This document shows, in pieces, positions 54,627-64,000 of a stretch of 64,000 bases of DNA (position 1 is the stretch's first letter; every line of letters begins with the position of its first letter). Below the pieces are notes generated by a model. That model made no database searches, was not told the DNA's origin, and saw only the letters and a list, made by a program, of their open reading frames with translations. This DNA comes from Oreohelix idahoensis. Lineage: Eukaryota > Mollusca > Gastropoda > Stylommatophora > Oreohelicidae. Position numbers and translations under genes: made by a program. The DNA lies in contig JAMPIV010016237.1 in NCBI GenBank assembly GCA_024509875.1, forward strand, positions 1 through 64,000. Direction: 5' to 3'.

Positions 54627-57600
54627 CTACTCGAGTCTACTCCCCAAAGTTTCCTTCCTCTGGAATGTCTCCCATGCGCGCTTGAAAGAGCGTCGCCGCT
54701 TCTGACATTTTTGAAAGATTTCTTGTGATAGCGGTGGAATATCCCTGCCACTATCATCATCTTCGTCAGCTCTGGCGATCGTCAGGAGATGGTCGGAGGT
54801 TGGCACTGGTCTTTCCAAGTATCTCTTTAAGAGATTTAAATGGAAAACCTTCTCCTTTCCTTGAATAGAGATCTGGTAGTTAGCCTTAGAAATCTTTTTC
54901 AGGACGGTAAACGGCCCTTGCCATCCGATCTTCAGTTGGTTGTTCTCGGTAGGGAGTAACACCAAAACTTTCTCTCCTGTTTCCAGTTCTCTCTCTTTCG
55001 CGACTTTCCTGTATCGGTTAGCGTGCTTGGTGCGTGCTCGCTTAAAGTTAGTCCTTGCTAGGTCCCACCCTAGTTTCAACCTTTCCTTTAAAACCGACAC
55101 ATATTTACTTGCTGAGACAACTGTCTCATCCGCCTTCTCGTCTGTCAGAGACTGAAGTAAGGCTTCAAGCGGGCCCTTAATGGGTCTGCCGAATAAGAGT
55201 GTCGCTGGCGGAAATCCTGTGGAAGTATGAGGAGATTCTCTGTAGCCAAATAAAGCTCCAGGAATACAAAGGTCCCAATCTTCAGGTTTCACTTGTGCCA
55301 GTTTACTTAGCAGCATGTTGAGGTTTCCATTAGCACGTTCCACGAGCCCATTTCCGGCCGGAGTATATGGCTTAGTGTGGATGTGCTGGGTCCTCAAGAT
55401 CTTCACGATCTCATCCATCAACAGGTTTCGGTATGGGGATCCGTTATCCGTCAACACTTGTTGAGGGAATCCCAACCGAGTGAAAATCTGCACGAGGGCT
55501 TCTGTGACATGCTTGGCATCTGCGCATGTTAGCGGGATAGCTTCTGCCCATAAAGTGCATGTATCGACTAAGGTCAGGATAAACCTGTTCCTTCTTTTAG
55601 TCCTTTCTAAGGGTCCTAAAATGTCGATCACAACCCGTTCGAATGGTGTTCCCATTATTGGCATTTCACCCATGTGGACTGGGGGTGTCCGTTGCTTGGG
55701 TGGTACACGTTGGCACTGGGCACAGGATTTGACATATCTGATAATATCAGTATTTACTCCTGGCCACCAATAATGAGTGGTTATACGTTGGTTTGTGGCG
55801 TTCTGTCCCATATGTCCGCTGAAGGGAAGAGAGTGCCCCATTTCTAGGATTTGGCTTCTGTACTGTTTCGGTACTAGGAGCTGGTTGTAACCTTGGTCAG
55901 GCTTGCCCGTTCTCCGATAAAGTACGCCATCCTTAGAAAAAATGTCCCCGTGCTGTTTGGGTTCCTTAGCCATGGGCAGTTTCCTAAAGCAGGGTGCCAA
56001 AGTAGGATCCTTGTATTGCGCTTCTTTAAGTTCCATAGGTAACAAATTAGGCGCAGGCTCCCGTTCCTTCTTGGTTTGCCCTCTTATAGTTACTGCTGCC
56101 ACAATCGGCTCTTCCGGTTTCCCAATACACACGTATCTCCCGCCAAGTATGACTGGGTAGATGGGATCATCCATAACAGCCGCTTTGATCACACCTCTGA
56201 CAAAGTCAGAGTGTATCTCCACCAATGCGATGGGAAGCGCTGTAGGTGCATCACTCTTACGAACTCCACAAAGTTGGACGGTCTCTGCTGTCTCTTGACC
56301 GGGTTTGACCAGGTTTCTGGCAACAATGCAATCATAAGAAAGCCCCGTGTCAAATAAACAAGACGTTTGAGAACCGTTCAATGTAACAATACCTCGCGTT
56401 GAGGGTCTATCCCCAACAGGTTGGGAATCACTGTCAATAATTCCGCCTTGCGAGACTGTCAATAAGGATCCGATGCGTTTCGGCTCGTTATGCTCGCTCT
56501 GATCATATGTCCCGTGCTCAGGGGTTCTCCCTTTGCCACCTTGTCCTTTCTGGCTACGCTGCCATGTAGGGCGGTCGGGTTGATCAGACTGTTTGGGGTG
56601 GTTGGGGTACTTGTTCTTGTAAAACTTGGATTTTTCAGGAGGGGGGTTTTGAGGTCCAGTTTCTCTGTGGTTATCTAGGTTAGAAGCCTGAGAAGATTGC
56701 TCAAGGTTATGTTTTCGAAAATGCTCCTCTGTCGGTTTCCGCTTTGTGGCCGGTAGTTCAGCCAGCGCATTGTGATAACGCTCAGACTTTTCCAAAATGT
56801 CTTCAAGTTTTTCTGCCCCCTGCTCAGCGAGATATCTCCGGGTATCAGCAGACAAAGTGTTCTTTATTTGTTCTGTTAAAACAAATTCCTCAAGACCTTC
56901 ATAGGTAGAGGGGAGCTGCGAGAGCTCAAGGCACTTTGTCAAATATCCCTTTAGCCGGGAAGAGAACTGGTGAAAAGATTCAGAATTCTCCTTTCTGCTG
57001 TTGCGAAACAGTTGCAAAAATTTGCGAGCGTTCATTTCAAAGCGCTCCAGTAACGCTTTCTTCAACACATCATAATCGTCTTGTTGGCTACTTTCCAGCT
57101 TAGAATAAACATCATAAGCAGAACCTTTTAGGGCCTGGGAAAGTTTCATATTCCAACGCGACCTCTCTAACCCGTACAGAGTTGCAATTTTCTCAAATTT
57201 TTCTAACCATGTGTCAATCTTCTCATTTGGACAAGGAAAAGATTCTAGAGTGAAAGACATGGCGTTTAGTTGAAGAGATTGAGTGTTAGAAGGATCAGTT
57301 AAGGAGGAATGAGGAGAAGATTCTCCATTGCTGGAGGTAGAGGCAGCACCACGACTTTGGAGTTCTAGAGCTTTAAGCGCCAGCTCATGCTGTCGTCGTT
57401 GCTCATTTTCTCTTTCCTCGTGCTGCATCCTGCGAATTTCCATTTCCTCGTCCATCTTCTTCTGCTGTAATAGACGGTCTTCCGCTTCTTTCCTCTCCGC
57501 TGCTTCTTCTTTCCTCTTTAGTTCTTCTTCTTTCCTCTCCGCATCATATCTCTCAAGTTCGTCCCTGACAAAAGCTTTCGCTTCTTCTCCTTCCAGTCCC

Positions 57601-57653
57601 TCTTCCCTTGCTTCCTGTCTGAGCATCTGCCTAAGCTTTGCCCTCTCGGCCAT
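54627..57653 (-). CDS. Gag-protease-integrase polyprotein, 1008 residues, intact
   Basis: Single ORF from ATG 57653. Residues 1-100: charged coiled coil. 135-300: SCAN-like capsid (GLERSRWNMKLSQALKGSAY, FHQFSSRLKGYL). 300-400: basic Gln/Gly/Pro-rich nucleocapsid without any CCHC knuckle. Protease: SCLFDTGLSYDCIV with D435-T436-G437 and VILGG at 501-505. Integrase: HHCC finger H607, H614, C644, C647; catalytic D677, D736 and E772, with 35 residues between the last two; GPF at 913-915 in the C-terminal module. The protein ends about 95 residues later in a basic tail with no RT. Every catalytic residue is present. Lack of a stop or shift between Gag and Pol means all products would be made at equal amounts. 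Confidence 0.9.
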   Translation of the reverse strand: MAERAKLRQMLRQEAREEGLEGEEAKAFVRDELERYDAERKEEELKRKEEAAERKEAEDRLLQQKKMDEEMEIRRMQHEERENEQRRQHELALKALELQSRGAASTSSNGESSPHSSLTDPSNTQSLQLNAMSFTLESFPCPNEKIDTWLEKFEKIATLYGLERSRWNMKLSQALKGSAYDVYSKLESSQQDDYDVLKKALLERFEMNARKFLQLFRNSRKENSESFHQFSSRLKGYLTKCLELSQLPSTYEGLEEFVLTEQIKNTLSADTRRYLAEQGAEKLEDILEKSERYHNALAELPATKRKPTEEHFRKHNLEQSSQASNLDNHRETGPQNPPPEKSKFYKNKYPNHPKQSDQPDRPTWQRSQKGQGGKGRTPEHGTYDQSEHNEPKRIGSLLTVSQGGIIDSDSQPVGDRPSTRGIVTLNGSQTSCLFDTGLSYDCIVARNLVKPGQETAETVQLCGVRKSDAPTALPIALVEIHSDFVRGVIKAAVMDDPIYPVILGGRYVCIGKPEEPIVAAVTIRGQTKKEREPAPNLLPMELKEAQYKDPTLAPCFRKLPMAKEPKQHGDIFSKDGVLYRRTGKPDQGYNQLLVPKQYRSQILEMGHSLPFSGHMGQNATNQRITTHYWWPGVNTDIIRYVKSCAQCQRVPPKQRTPPVHMGEMPIMGTPFERVVIDILGPLERTKRRNRFILTLVDTCTLWAEAIPLTCADAKHVTEALVQIFTRLGFPQQVLTDNGSPYRNLLMDEIVKILRTQHIHTKPYTPAGNGLVERANGNLNMLLSKLAQVKPEDWDLCIPGALFGYRESPHTSTGFPPATLLFGRPIKGPLEALLQSLTDEKADETVVSASKYVSVLKERLKLGWDLARTNFKRARTKHANRYRKVAKERELETGEKVLVLLPTENNQLKIGWQGPFTVLKKISKANYQISIQGKEKVFHLNLLKRYLERPVPTSDHLLTIARADEDDDSGRDIPPLSQEIFQKCQKRRRSFKRAWETFQRKETLGSRLE

Positions 57654-58371
57654 AGTAAATCAGTGGCTGAGACTAGTTCAAGAAGAGAAGAAGAAAGGAT
57701 ACACTGGTTCCTACCACTTACGAGAAAAAATTTCCAAAAATACAAAAGATGATATCCTTAACCCTGGGATACCTCCTCCGAAATAAAATCTAACTATCGC
57801 TGCTATTATCGGCAATAAAGCACTTAATGCAAAACACGACTACGCCAACTAAATGGTAGTTAGGATTAATCCCTGAAAAATAAGTTGCTACAGTGGAAAA
57901 CACAATGATTATAGCAAAAATTAAAGAGAAAAATAATCCCTTATTTTTTTAAATCCACTATAAGTTTACCCCTGAAGACAGTTAGGGTGAGGGAGGCAAT
58001 TAATCTGGACGGATAGTCCGAAACGCACTCCTTAACTTTAGTTCAAACACCTTCCTGCTTCAGAACCCTTGTGAATGTTATACACTCACAAAACTTTACC
58101 AGCGTTTAGTATTACAATCAACATTAATTAACATGTATTCCGACAAAATCAACCTGTAAACCAAATGTATAATGCTTCTTAATGCTGTGGAAAAAAAAAT
58201 TATCAGTTTGTGTGGTCAGCACGCTCGTACACAGATCGTTAGTCTAGGGGATAAATTATTTAAAGATATAACAACTCACAAGACATCACACTCTTACTCT
58301 ATTACAGAATAAAAATCTTTAAAGACGAGCTGATATTAGTCGTCTCGTCTTCCTATTCTAAGTCCAAAAAT
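57654..58371 (-). other. 5' leader of the Gag-PR-IN element
   Basis: About 0.72 kb, AT-rich, between primer-binding site and start codon; no ORF of note. Confidence 0.6.
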
Positions 58372-58389
58372 CCGTCGGGCGAGACCCCA
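58372..58389 (-). promoter_or_regulatory. Candidate primer-binding site
   Basis: The minus strand reads TGGGGTCTCGCCCGACGG, two bases inside the 5' LTR boundary. It shares TGGGGTCTCGC with 5528-5540. Confidence 0.55.
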
Positions 58390-58391
58390 TT

Positions 58392-58550
58392 TGTCGTAGA
58401 TTTTTTGATAGGAAATTAAGACTTTGGTTGGTCCCTTCTGAATAGATAGAATCAGTGATAGCTGCTGTGAGAGTTAATACAGAAATAGATCTTTCCACTA
58501 GTGCAGTGGTAGCGAATCAATAGAACGGTCCCCTGGAAAAAAGACAAGAT

Positions 58551-58599
<49 letters not shown>

Positions 58600-61244
58600 G
58601 CCTATCTTCTACGACACTTATGTAAGAGTCGGACAGACTATTGACAACATATGCTAATATGTAATGAACATACCACTCACGTGCACACACACCAGTGACA
58701 ACAGGTAGACACACAGACGTGGGAAGACTATCAAAATGATTACATATATATATATTCTGAACGAGCTGACCAACACGCTGCCTTTAGTTTTTTTTTTTTT
58801 TTTTTTTTCTTAACCAGCGGCACTTAGGCTTTCAGCCCTTCGGCCCAATGACATGTCATTGCGAGGCTGGGGAACCTGAGGACTTTCCTTCCAACCCGGT
58901 CAGGAGCTTCGCTCCTTCCCATCCACAGAGGGTTTATCACAGGAGCCGTTCAGGCTATTCAGTCAAATTTCCGGCCGTAAACATTTCTTCAAACGCCGAC
59001 GCCCGGGTTTGAACCATGAACACCTGGTCGCCAGTACAACACCGAAGCCATTACACCAGCGCGGCTCCCTGCTTTTAGTTTCAAAGGGAAGTTTTTATTT
59101 ATCAGCTAAAAATTTCCTCACAACACATAAAATTCATCAAGAAAAGAAAATAAACATATACACGTGGTCAAAACAATAATCAATGAAATTGCTACAAGAA
59201 ATGATAGACCCCGATATGATCTCATCCCCTCAAGGTAAGCCCCAGTCCCGTTATGAGTAAAGTGAAAGCCAGGAGATTCAATGATACATATGAGTTTGTC
59301 TAATAATTTTTCTTTCTTTCCTCGTAAACAAATATGAACCGACTTAGATGTAGTAGGTTTTAACCTGAGGGAAGTCAAAAAAATATTCTTGCATTGACAA
59401 CAAGTTTCATAAATGGAATTACAAACATGGGTGAAATTCACATACCTCACACCGTCTACTTTCACTCGGTTCTTTCATCAGGGCCCTGTACTAATTACAT
59501 ACGTGATGTAGCTTGCCGACTGGCGCAACCTTGGTAACATTCACACCCTTTGTCTGTTCTGTCGTTCACTGAAGCGGATCCCAGCTCTACAGAGTGGTTT
59601 GCTGGTTTTGGTTTTTTTCTCAGAAATTTCTCCGGGGAGCATCAGCTTCAGGCGTCAGCTATTTCAGACTAAAGTTAGTGTATCTTGACTCACGAAGTAA
59701 GAATTAGGGTTAAGCGAGCACACAATGTCAGAACACGAGGTTTCCCTAAATTAGGAAAATGACCGGTGGACAGCTTCTCTCAACAGATAATCAGGGTTCA
59801 CCACACATTTGGTCAAAAAGATGTCGGAAAGTTTAATGCTATGAATAATGTTACTTGCCACAAGGGCTGTACTTTAGAATATCGTTTCTGGAAGGACTAA
59901 TTCAGGCACACTGGGCCCGTTATTTCAGTTCACGTTAAAGTTCTTGAAAAAGCTTACGACCAAGTCTTTAAGGGAAAAGTTTTTTTTTTTTTGGTCTTCA
60001 CAGGATAGGTTCATCAGTACGTAACGCTGGTATAGTTAGGTTACCACAGAAATCTCTGTATAAAGAAACACATATATGAAATATTTATACATCCTATGTT
60101 TAAGGGTATACTTATATTTTAACTGCGGGCGTAAACCTTAACTTATCATTTAACACCTCCCGTGAAATAAGTTATAGTCATAAATTAATCATCATGAATT
60201 AGAGATATATATAAATATATTCTCGTCACGACTCATGAGACATCTAGTCTAGCAGTTATAAGTTAGTTTGAAAATTATGTTCTCGTCTGATTATTTAGCA
60301 GTTAAATTAAATTTAGTAATAGCCGACTGAATTTAAGCTGGAAATATAATTTATCCTGCTTTCCACTGAGACACGTCACTAGAAATGTATACAGACTTAT
60401 AAATTATTCGCTCTGCACCAGATCTACCTAGAGAAATAAATAGCGATTTAGCACTTTTAAACACTTCACAAAATACTAGATATACTAGATAATAATATAT
60501 GATACCTCAAACACAGAATTCCTAAGAACTAAACCACTTCGATCAAACTAAAGGCCATCTCTTTTAACAGAGATTTTTAGAAATCGAACGAGGCTTGTTC
60601 TAGTCTTGACTGCGAAGTTACTGAGTGATAATGAAATCTAGCTCATTCTAGTATATATGAAAACCCAGACAAAGAGATGAACGTTTATTTCGCAAAAAAC
60701 GAAATAATCTCCCCTTTCTCATAACAACTACGTAACTAGAAGACGCTGTCGTAAACTGCCACTTTCTGCGTGTCAGTTTCGAAATCTCAGACAACCTGTC
60801 TCCAATGCAGGGCAGTTTTCACACTACAGCTGACCATGGCCCACAGTGAGCGCCGTGTCAGTTTGGGATTTTTCAGACAAATGTCTGAATACTGACCGGT
60901 GCAGATGTAAAGTATCACACCTCACCCGGACTTATGCCGAGAAGAAGCTCGCGCTCTCGGTGAGAATGTAGACGATTGTCTACGTCCTATGTTCAGCGAA
61001 CCGACTTATCACGCCTTCTGACGCCCTGCAGCCCTGACATCTACGTAATATCGTCCTAGCGCGATTCTCAGTGTTGAGAAAGAAACAGGTAAAGTTTAAA
61101 AATACTGAAGAAAATATTTTTCGCAACCGAGTGATGCGAAAAATACAGGAAAAACAAGTATGGAAAGAACATAAATGAAAGGATTAGGGTGAGAGAATAG
61201 GAAGAAGATGTAGGTAATTTAATGACATAAAGACCTACGTGACA
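58392..61244 (-). repeat. 5' LTR of the Gag-PR-IN element (with nested SINE)
   Basis: 2853 bp including a 281-bp SINE and its duplication. The CT microsatellite near 58555-58598 is about 24 bp longer than in the 3' LTR. Confidence 0.9.
58788..59068 (-). mobile_element. SINE-A nested in the 5' LTR
   Basis: Bracketed by CTGCYTTTAG (58778-58787 and 59069-59078) and absent from the other LTR. On the minus strand it starts GGAGCCGCGCTGGTGTAATG, has B box GGTTCAAACCC and ends in an A-run (T-run on the plus strand, 58788-58809). It is close to 28524-28797 in sequence. Confidence 0.9.
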
Positions 61245-61440
61245 CTCACATATGTCATAAACTACAACAACACAACAACACAAATACATTATCATTTCTG
61301 CTAGCTCACATATGTCATAAGCTACAACAACACAAATACATGATCTCTTCTGCTAGCTCACATATGTCATAAACTACAACAACACAAATACATGATCTCT
61401 TCTGCTAGCTCACATGTCATAAACTACAACAACACAACAG
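61245..61440 (+). repeat. 52-60-bp minisatellite at the LTR element target site
   Basis: Three and a half units of the type CTCACATATGTCATAAACTA, CAACAACACAAATACATGAT and CTCTTCTGCTAG. The left flank of the LTR element (about 51325-51355, ACAAATACATTATTCCTTCTGCTAG) is another partial unit, so the element inserted into the array. Confidence 0.85.
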
Positions 61441-61679
61441 GTGCTAACACAACTAATAATTTAACTTAATCTAAACCATGGGGGGCCATCTAGGCGATCA
61501 TTAGGACCGTCATACTGGAGGACATCTTGACAACAGATATACATTTTTACAACAACAAAAACATGGTTATATTTGATTATGTGTCAAAGAAAACAGATTT
61601 ATCATAACACAATTAATGCCACTGGTATCTCACTTTTCTAGTAATGTTTTGTAGCATCTCTATGGTAAACTTTTTTTTA
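61441..61679. other. No recognisable feature
   Basis: AT-rich, nothing recognised. Confidence 0.5.
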
Positions 61680-62977
61680 AGTATCTTTTCCCACCATAAT
61701 TCAGTTATTCAGCAAAATGCGTATACAATTTCAGGTACGTAATTGCATCCTTATAAAAAAACTGTATAAAATAACTAAAACCATCCATAATCAAAAGCCA
61801 CAATGCTAACTTCACATGTAATGTTAGGTCAGAGCACCCTAACTTTTGAGTTGGAGACAGGAGTACGACCGGGATACCCCTTATGAACCTCTTTATTTTT
61901 GACAATCTTAGACTGGGTGATAGGCCAGCCAACAGAGGGCAGTTCAAGAGAAATAAGATTGACGTTTTCTACATTGGAAGATCTGGAATACGCAGATGAC
62001 ACTACTCGCACAAACACATCAACACATCCTAGACAAAACAGATCATAATGTATCAAAAATAAAAAGATTCATAAGTGGTATCCCTGTCGTACTCCTGTCT
62101 TCAACTCAAAATTTAGGTTGCTCTGCCCAACACTATATGTAAAGTTAGCATAGTGGATTTTGATTATGGACACCATGCAGCTGGGAATTCTATAATCCCG
62201 CAGTATTTTCCAAAGGTTGTCCCTGAGTATGCTGTCAATAGCCTTTTCAAAATCAGCAAAGTTAATGTATAGCTGTTTCTGCCATTCTGAGCACTGCTGT
62301 ATAATATTCATGTGGGTGAATTTATGAAATGAGCATTTTTCTATTTGAACCCTGCTTTTTCTTTTCTCAGTTTATGGTCTACTGCTTTTGAAATTTGCTG
62401 GAGAATTATCCTGCCTAGTGTTTTTTTTTTGTGATCTTAGAGGAGAGTAATTCCTCCCCAGTTGTCACAGTCTGCAAAGACGCCATTCTTGGACAAACGG
62501 ACAATTATTCCTTTATTCCATTCCGTTTGTGTTGTCACTGTTTTCCATACTTCTGCAAATGGTGGTTCTAATAATTCTGCTGCTAGTTCATGATCTGTCT
62601 TAAATAACTCAGCATTTAAATGTTGTGACCAGGAGCTTTTCCATTCTTTAACGCTTTGACAGCTGTGATTATTTCTTCCCTTCGTGAACTGTCTGTATTT
62701 ACGTCTAGATCATTTTCAGCGTCAGGAACATTCAGCTGCATCTCTGTTGGTTCCGTATTCAGTGTTTCTCTGAAGTGCTCTGCCCATCTTGTTTCCTTCC
62801 CCTTTGCTGTAGTGATGAAATTTCCTTGCTTATTTGTTACTAACGTAATTTTGTTTGCACCCCGTTTTCCGTTGATTGTTTTAGTTATTTTATATACTTT
62901 TTATAAGGCTGCAATTACGTACCTGAAATTGTATACGCATTTTGCCGAATGACTGAATAATGGTGGGAAAAGATACT
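61680..62977. mobile_element. Inverted composite of RTE-like fragments with 105-bp inverted arms
   Basis: Arms 61680-61785 and 62874-62977 are inverted copies (over 90 percent identical by eye) that begin AGTATCTTTTCCCACCAT and end in a piece of RTE linker coding for VYKITKTI. Inside the left arm a plus-strand RT fragment reads FELETGVRPGYPL and LEYADD (about 61850-62000). From about 62060 a minus-strand RT of the same family reads from the linker down to FELKTGVRQGYHL. The two halves face each other. Many stops; non-functional. Confidence 0.65.
62060..62880 (-). pseudogene. RTE-like linker and RT fragment, decayed
   Basis: Minus-strand pieces in several frames: KITKTINGKRGANKITLVTN, RREEIITAVKALKNGKAPG, TEWNKGIIVRLSKNG and SKAVDHKLRKEKAGF, then the open frame 62311-62069 with LYINFADFEKAIDSI and TGVRQGY. 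Same family as 598-1597, with similar but independent damage. Confidence 0.75.
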
Positions 62978-62984
62978 GAAACAA

Positions 62985-64000
62985 TATGTGTAAACTCTCC
63001 ATGTGTTTTTTGGTCTCCTCTGCCTCTCTTTCCCTGTGGATTCCAGAACAGGGACTGCCTTTTAATTCTATCAACAGGTTTCCTCAATGTGTGTCCTATC
63101 TATCGCCAGCATCTTCTTCTCAACTCTTGTTCCACTGGCACTTGTCTGGTTCTTGTCATCAATTACACATTTGTGACTTTGTCATACCATTTCAGTCCTT
63201 CTATTCTACGCAAGCACCCGTTTATAAAAGTCTGTAGCTTTTTGGTTGTTGTTTTTGTTGTTCTCCATGTCTCAGAGCCATACAATAAGACTGACTTCAC
63301 ATTTGAGTTGAAGTTTCTTATTTTCGTGTTGGACTTGATTTCTCTTGTTCTCCATATGTTTCCCAATGCAATGAAAGCTCCTCTTGCTTTTTGTATTCTT
63401 ATTTTGATATCACTGTCTGTCCCTCCAACTTTGTCTATATTACATCCAAGATATGTGTACGATTCTACATCTACATCTTTTAGTGGTGTTTCTTCAAGTT
63501 CAAAATTGATATCATTTTTTTGCATTTATTCTCATAATCTTTGTCTTTTCCCTGTGTATTTTCAGGCCCACTTGTTGTGACCTCTCATCGAGAATTTTCA
63601 TTTTCTCTTGCATCTGATTATGGGTATGGGACAGAAGAGCCAAGTCATGTGCAAAATCCAGATAATCAAAATGTTTAGTCAGAATCCACTGGATTCCATT
63701 TCTGTTGTGTGATGTCGATGTTTTCATAACCCAGTCTATTGCTAGTAAGAAAAGAAATAGAGACAAGAGGCATCCCTGTCTCACTCCCGTTCTAATCCTA
63801 AACGGTTCTGTAAGTTGTCCTTCATGAAGAACTCTGCATGTCATGTCTTCAAACATTTCCTTAATTAAGTTAATGATCTTCATGTGAACTGCATAATGCT
63901 TCATAAATTTCCAAAGCTATTCACTGTCTACACTGTCAAATGCCTTTTCATAGTCCACGAATCTGATGCATAGCGATGAATTCAATTCCAGACTTTGTTC
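62985..64000 (-). pseudogene. RTE-like RT palm to C-terminal tail, continuing past the window edge
   Basis: The minus strand enters from the right edge with FVDYEKAFDSVD (catalytic motif), followed by a TAG near 63918. The open frame 63904-63512 holds TGVRQGCLLSLFLFLLAIDW and LDFAHDLALLSH; the usual FADD box reads FAHD, losing a catalytic aspartate. A shift near 63520 leads to 63525-63163 (SYTYLGCNID, SVLLYGSETWRTTKTT). The tail LRKPVDRIKRQSLFWNPQGK and RGRGDQKTHG ends near 62990, where the inverted composite begins. Confidence 0.8.

Larger units (their letters stand above)
51356..61244 (-). mobile_element. Non-autonomous Gmr1-like LTR retrotransposon: Gag-PR-IN without RT
   Basis: Complete element on the minus strand with a CTCAC target duplication. 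LTRs are about 2.54 and 2.56 kb after removing later insertions; they differ mainly in a CT microsatellite. The internal region is only 3.9 kb (54501-58391) and holds one intact 1008-codon ORF for Gag, protease and integrase. RT and RNase H are absent. In the relative at 3078-12100 these domains lie 3' of integrase, so a deletion of the 3' half of pol explains the structure. Very similar LTRs and an unbroken ORF imply recent transposition with RT in trans. Confidence 0.85.

Noticed and set aside
61829..62056. Minus-strand open frame 61829-62056
   Set aside because: It is the antisense of a plus-strand RT fragment carrying TGVRPGYPL and YADD.

Overview
The window is a metazoan repeat graveyard. 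It is AT-rich and I recognise no conventional host gene in it: no multi-exon gene, rRNA or functional tRNA gene. Almost everything that can be identified is transposable: RTE-like and Tx1-like non-LTR retrotransposons, three LTR retrotransposons plus a solo LTR, a Tc1/mariner transposon, a piggyBac-type MITE, three tRNA-derived SINE families and many minisatellites. The mix (Gmr1-like Ty3/gypsy, RTE with microsatellite tails, Tx1, abundant tRNA-SINEs) fits an invertebrate, most likely a lophotrochozoan such as a mollusc; that assignment is inference.

Layout. 0.6-1.6 kb: fragment of an RTE-like reverse transcriptase. 2-14.2 kb: a 3.17-kb full-length RTE-like element (minus strand, 11-bp target duplication) split inside its RT domain by a 9-kb Gmr1-like LTR element (3078-12100, 5-bp duplication ATGGG) whose pol order is integrase before reverse transcriptase. 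14.2-24.5 kb: SINEs, minisatellites, a TTAA-flanked piggyBac-type MITE, a 379-bp 3' copy of the same RTE family, and a 0.7-kb repeat present twice. 24.6-29.9 kb: a dead Tx1-like element carrying a SINE. 30-37 kb: SINE, A-tailed repeats, a possible 61-residue membrane micropeptide, a 72-bp satellite containing a solo Gmr1-family LTR, and the 5' end of another non-LTR element. 37.4-44 kb: a 6.3-kb LTR element encoding only Gag and protease. 44-51 kb: dispersed repeats, RTE 3' fragments and a nearly intact Tc1-like transposon. 51.4-61.2 kb: a complete LTR element (minus strand) with one intact 1008-residue Gag-protease-integrase ORF and no RT. 61.2-64 kb: a minisatellite, an inverted RTE composite and a further RTE copy running off the right edge.

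Main points. The two strongest candidates for undescribed biology are non-autonomous LTR retrotransposons that keep long ORFs: a Gag-PR-IN element without RT/RNase H (51356-61244), and a Gag/PR-only element (37498-43839) with a plausible -1 frameshift heptamer between its ORFs and 130-bp direct repeats of host sequence at both borders. Both would need reverse transcriptase supplied in trans. Boundaries and target duplications were read directly by eye; family and clade names are by motif recognition only.
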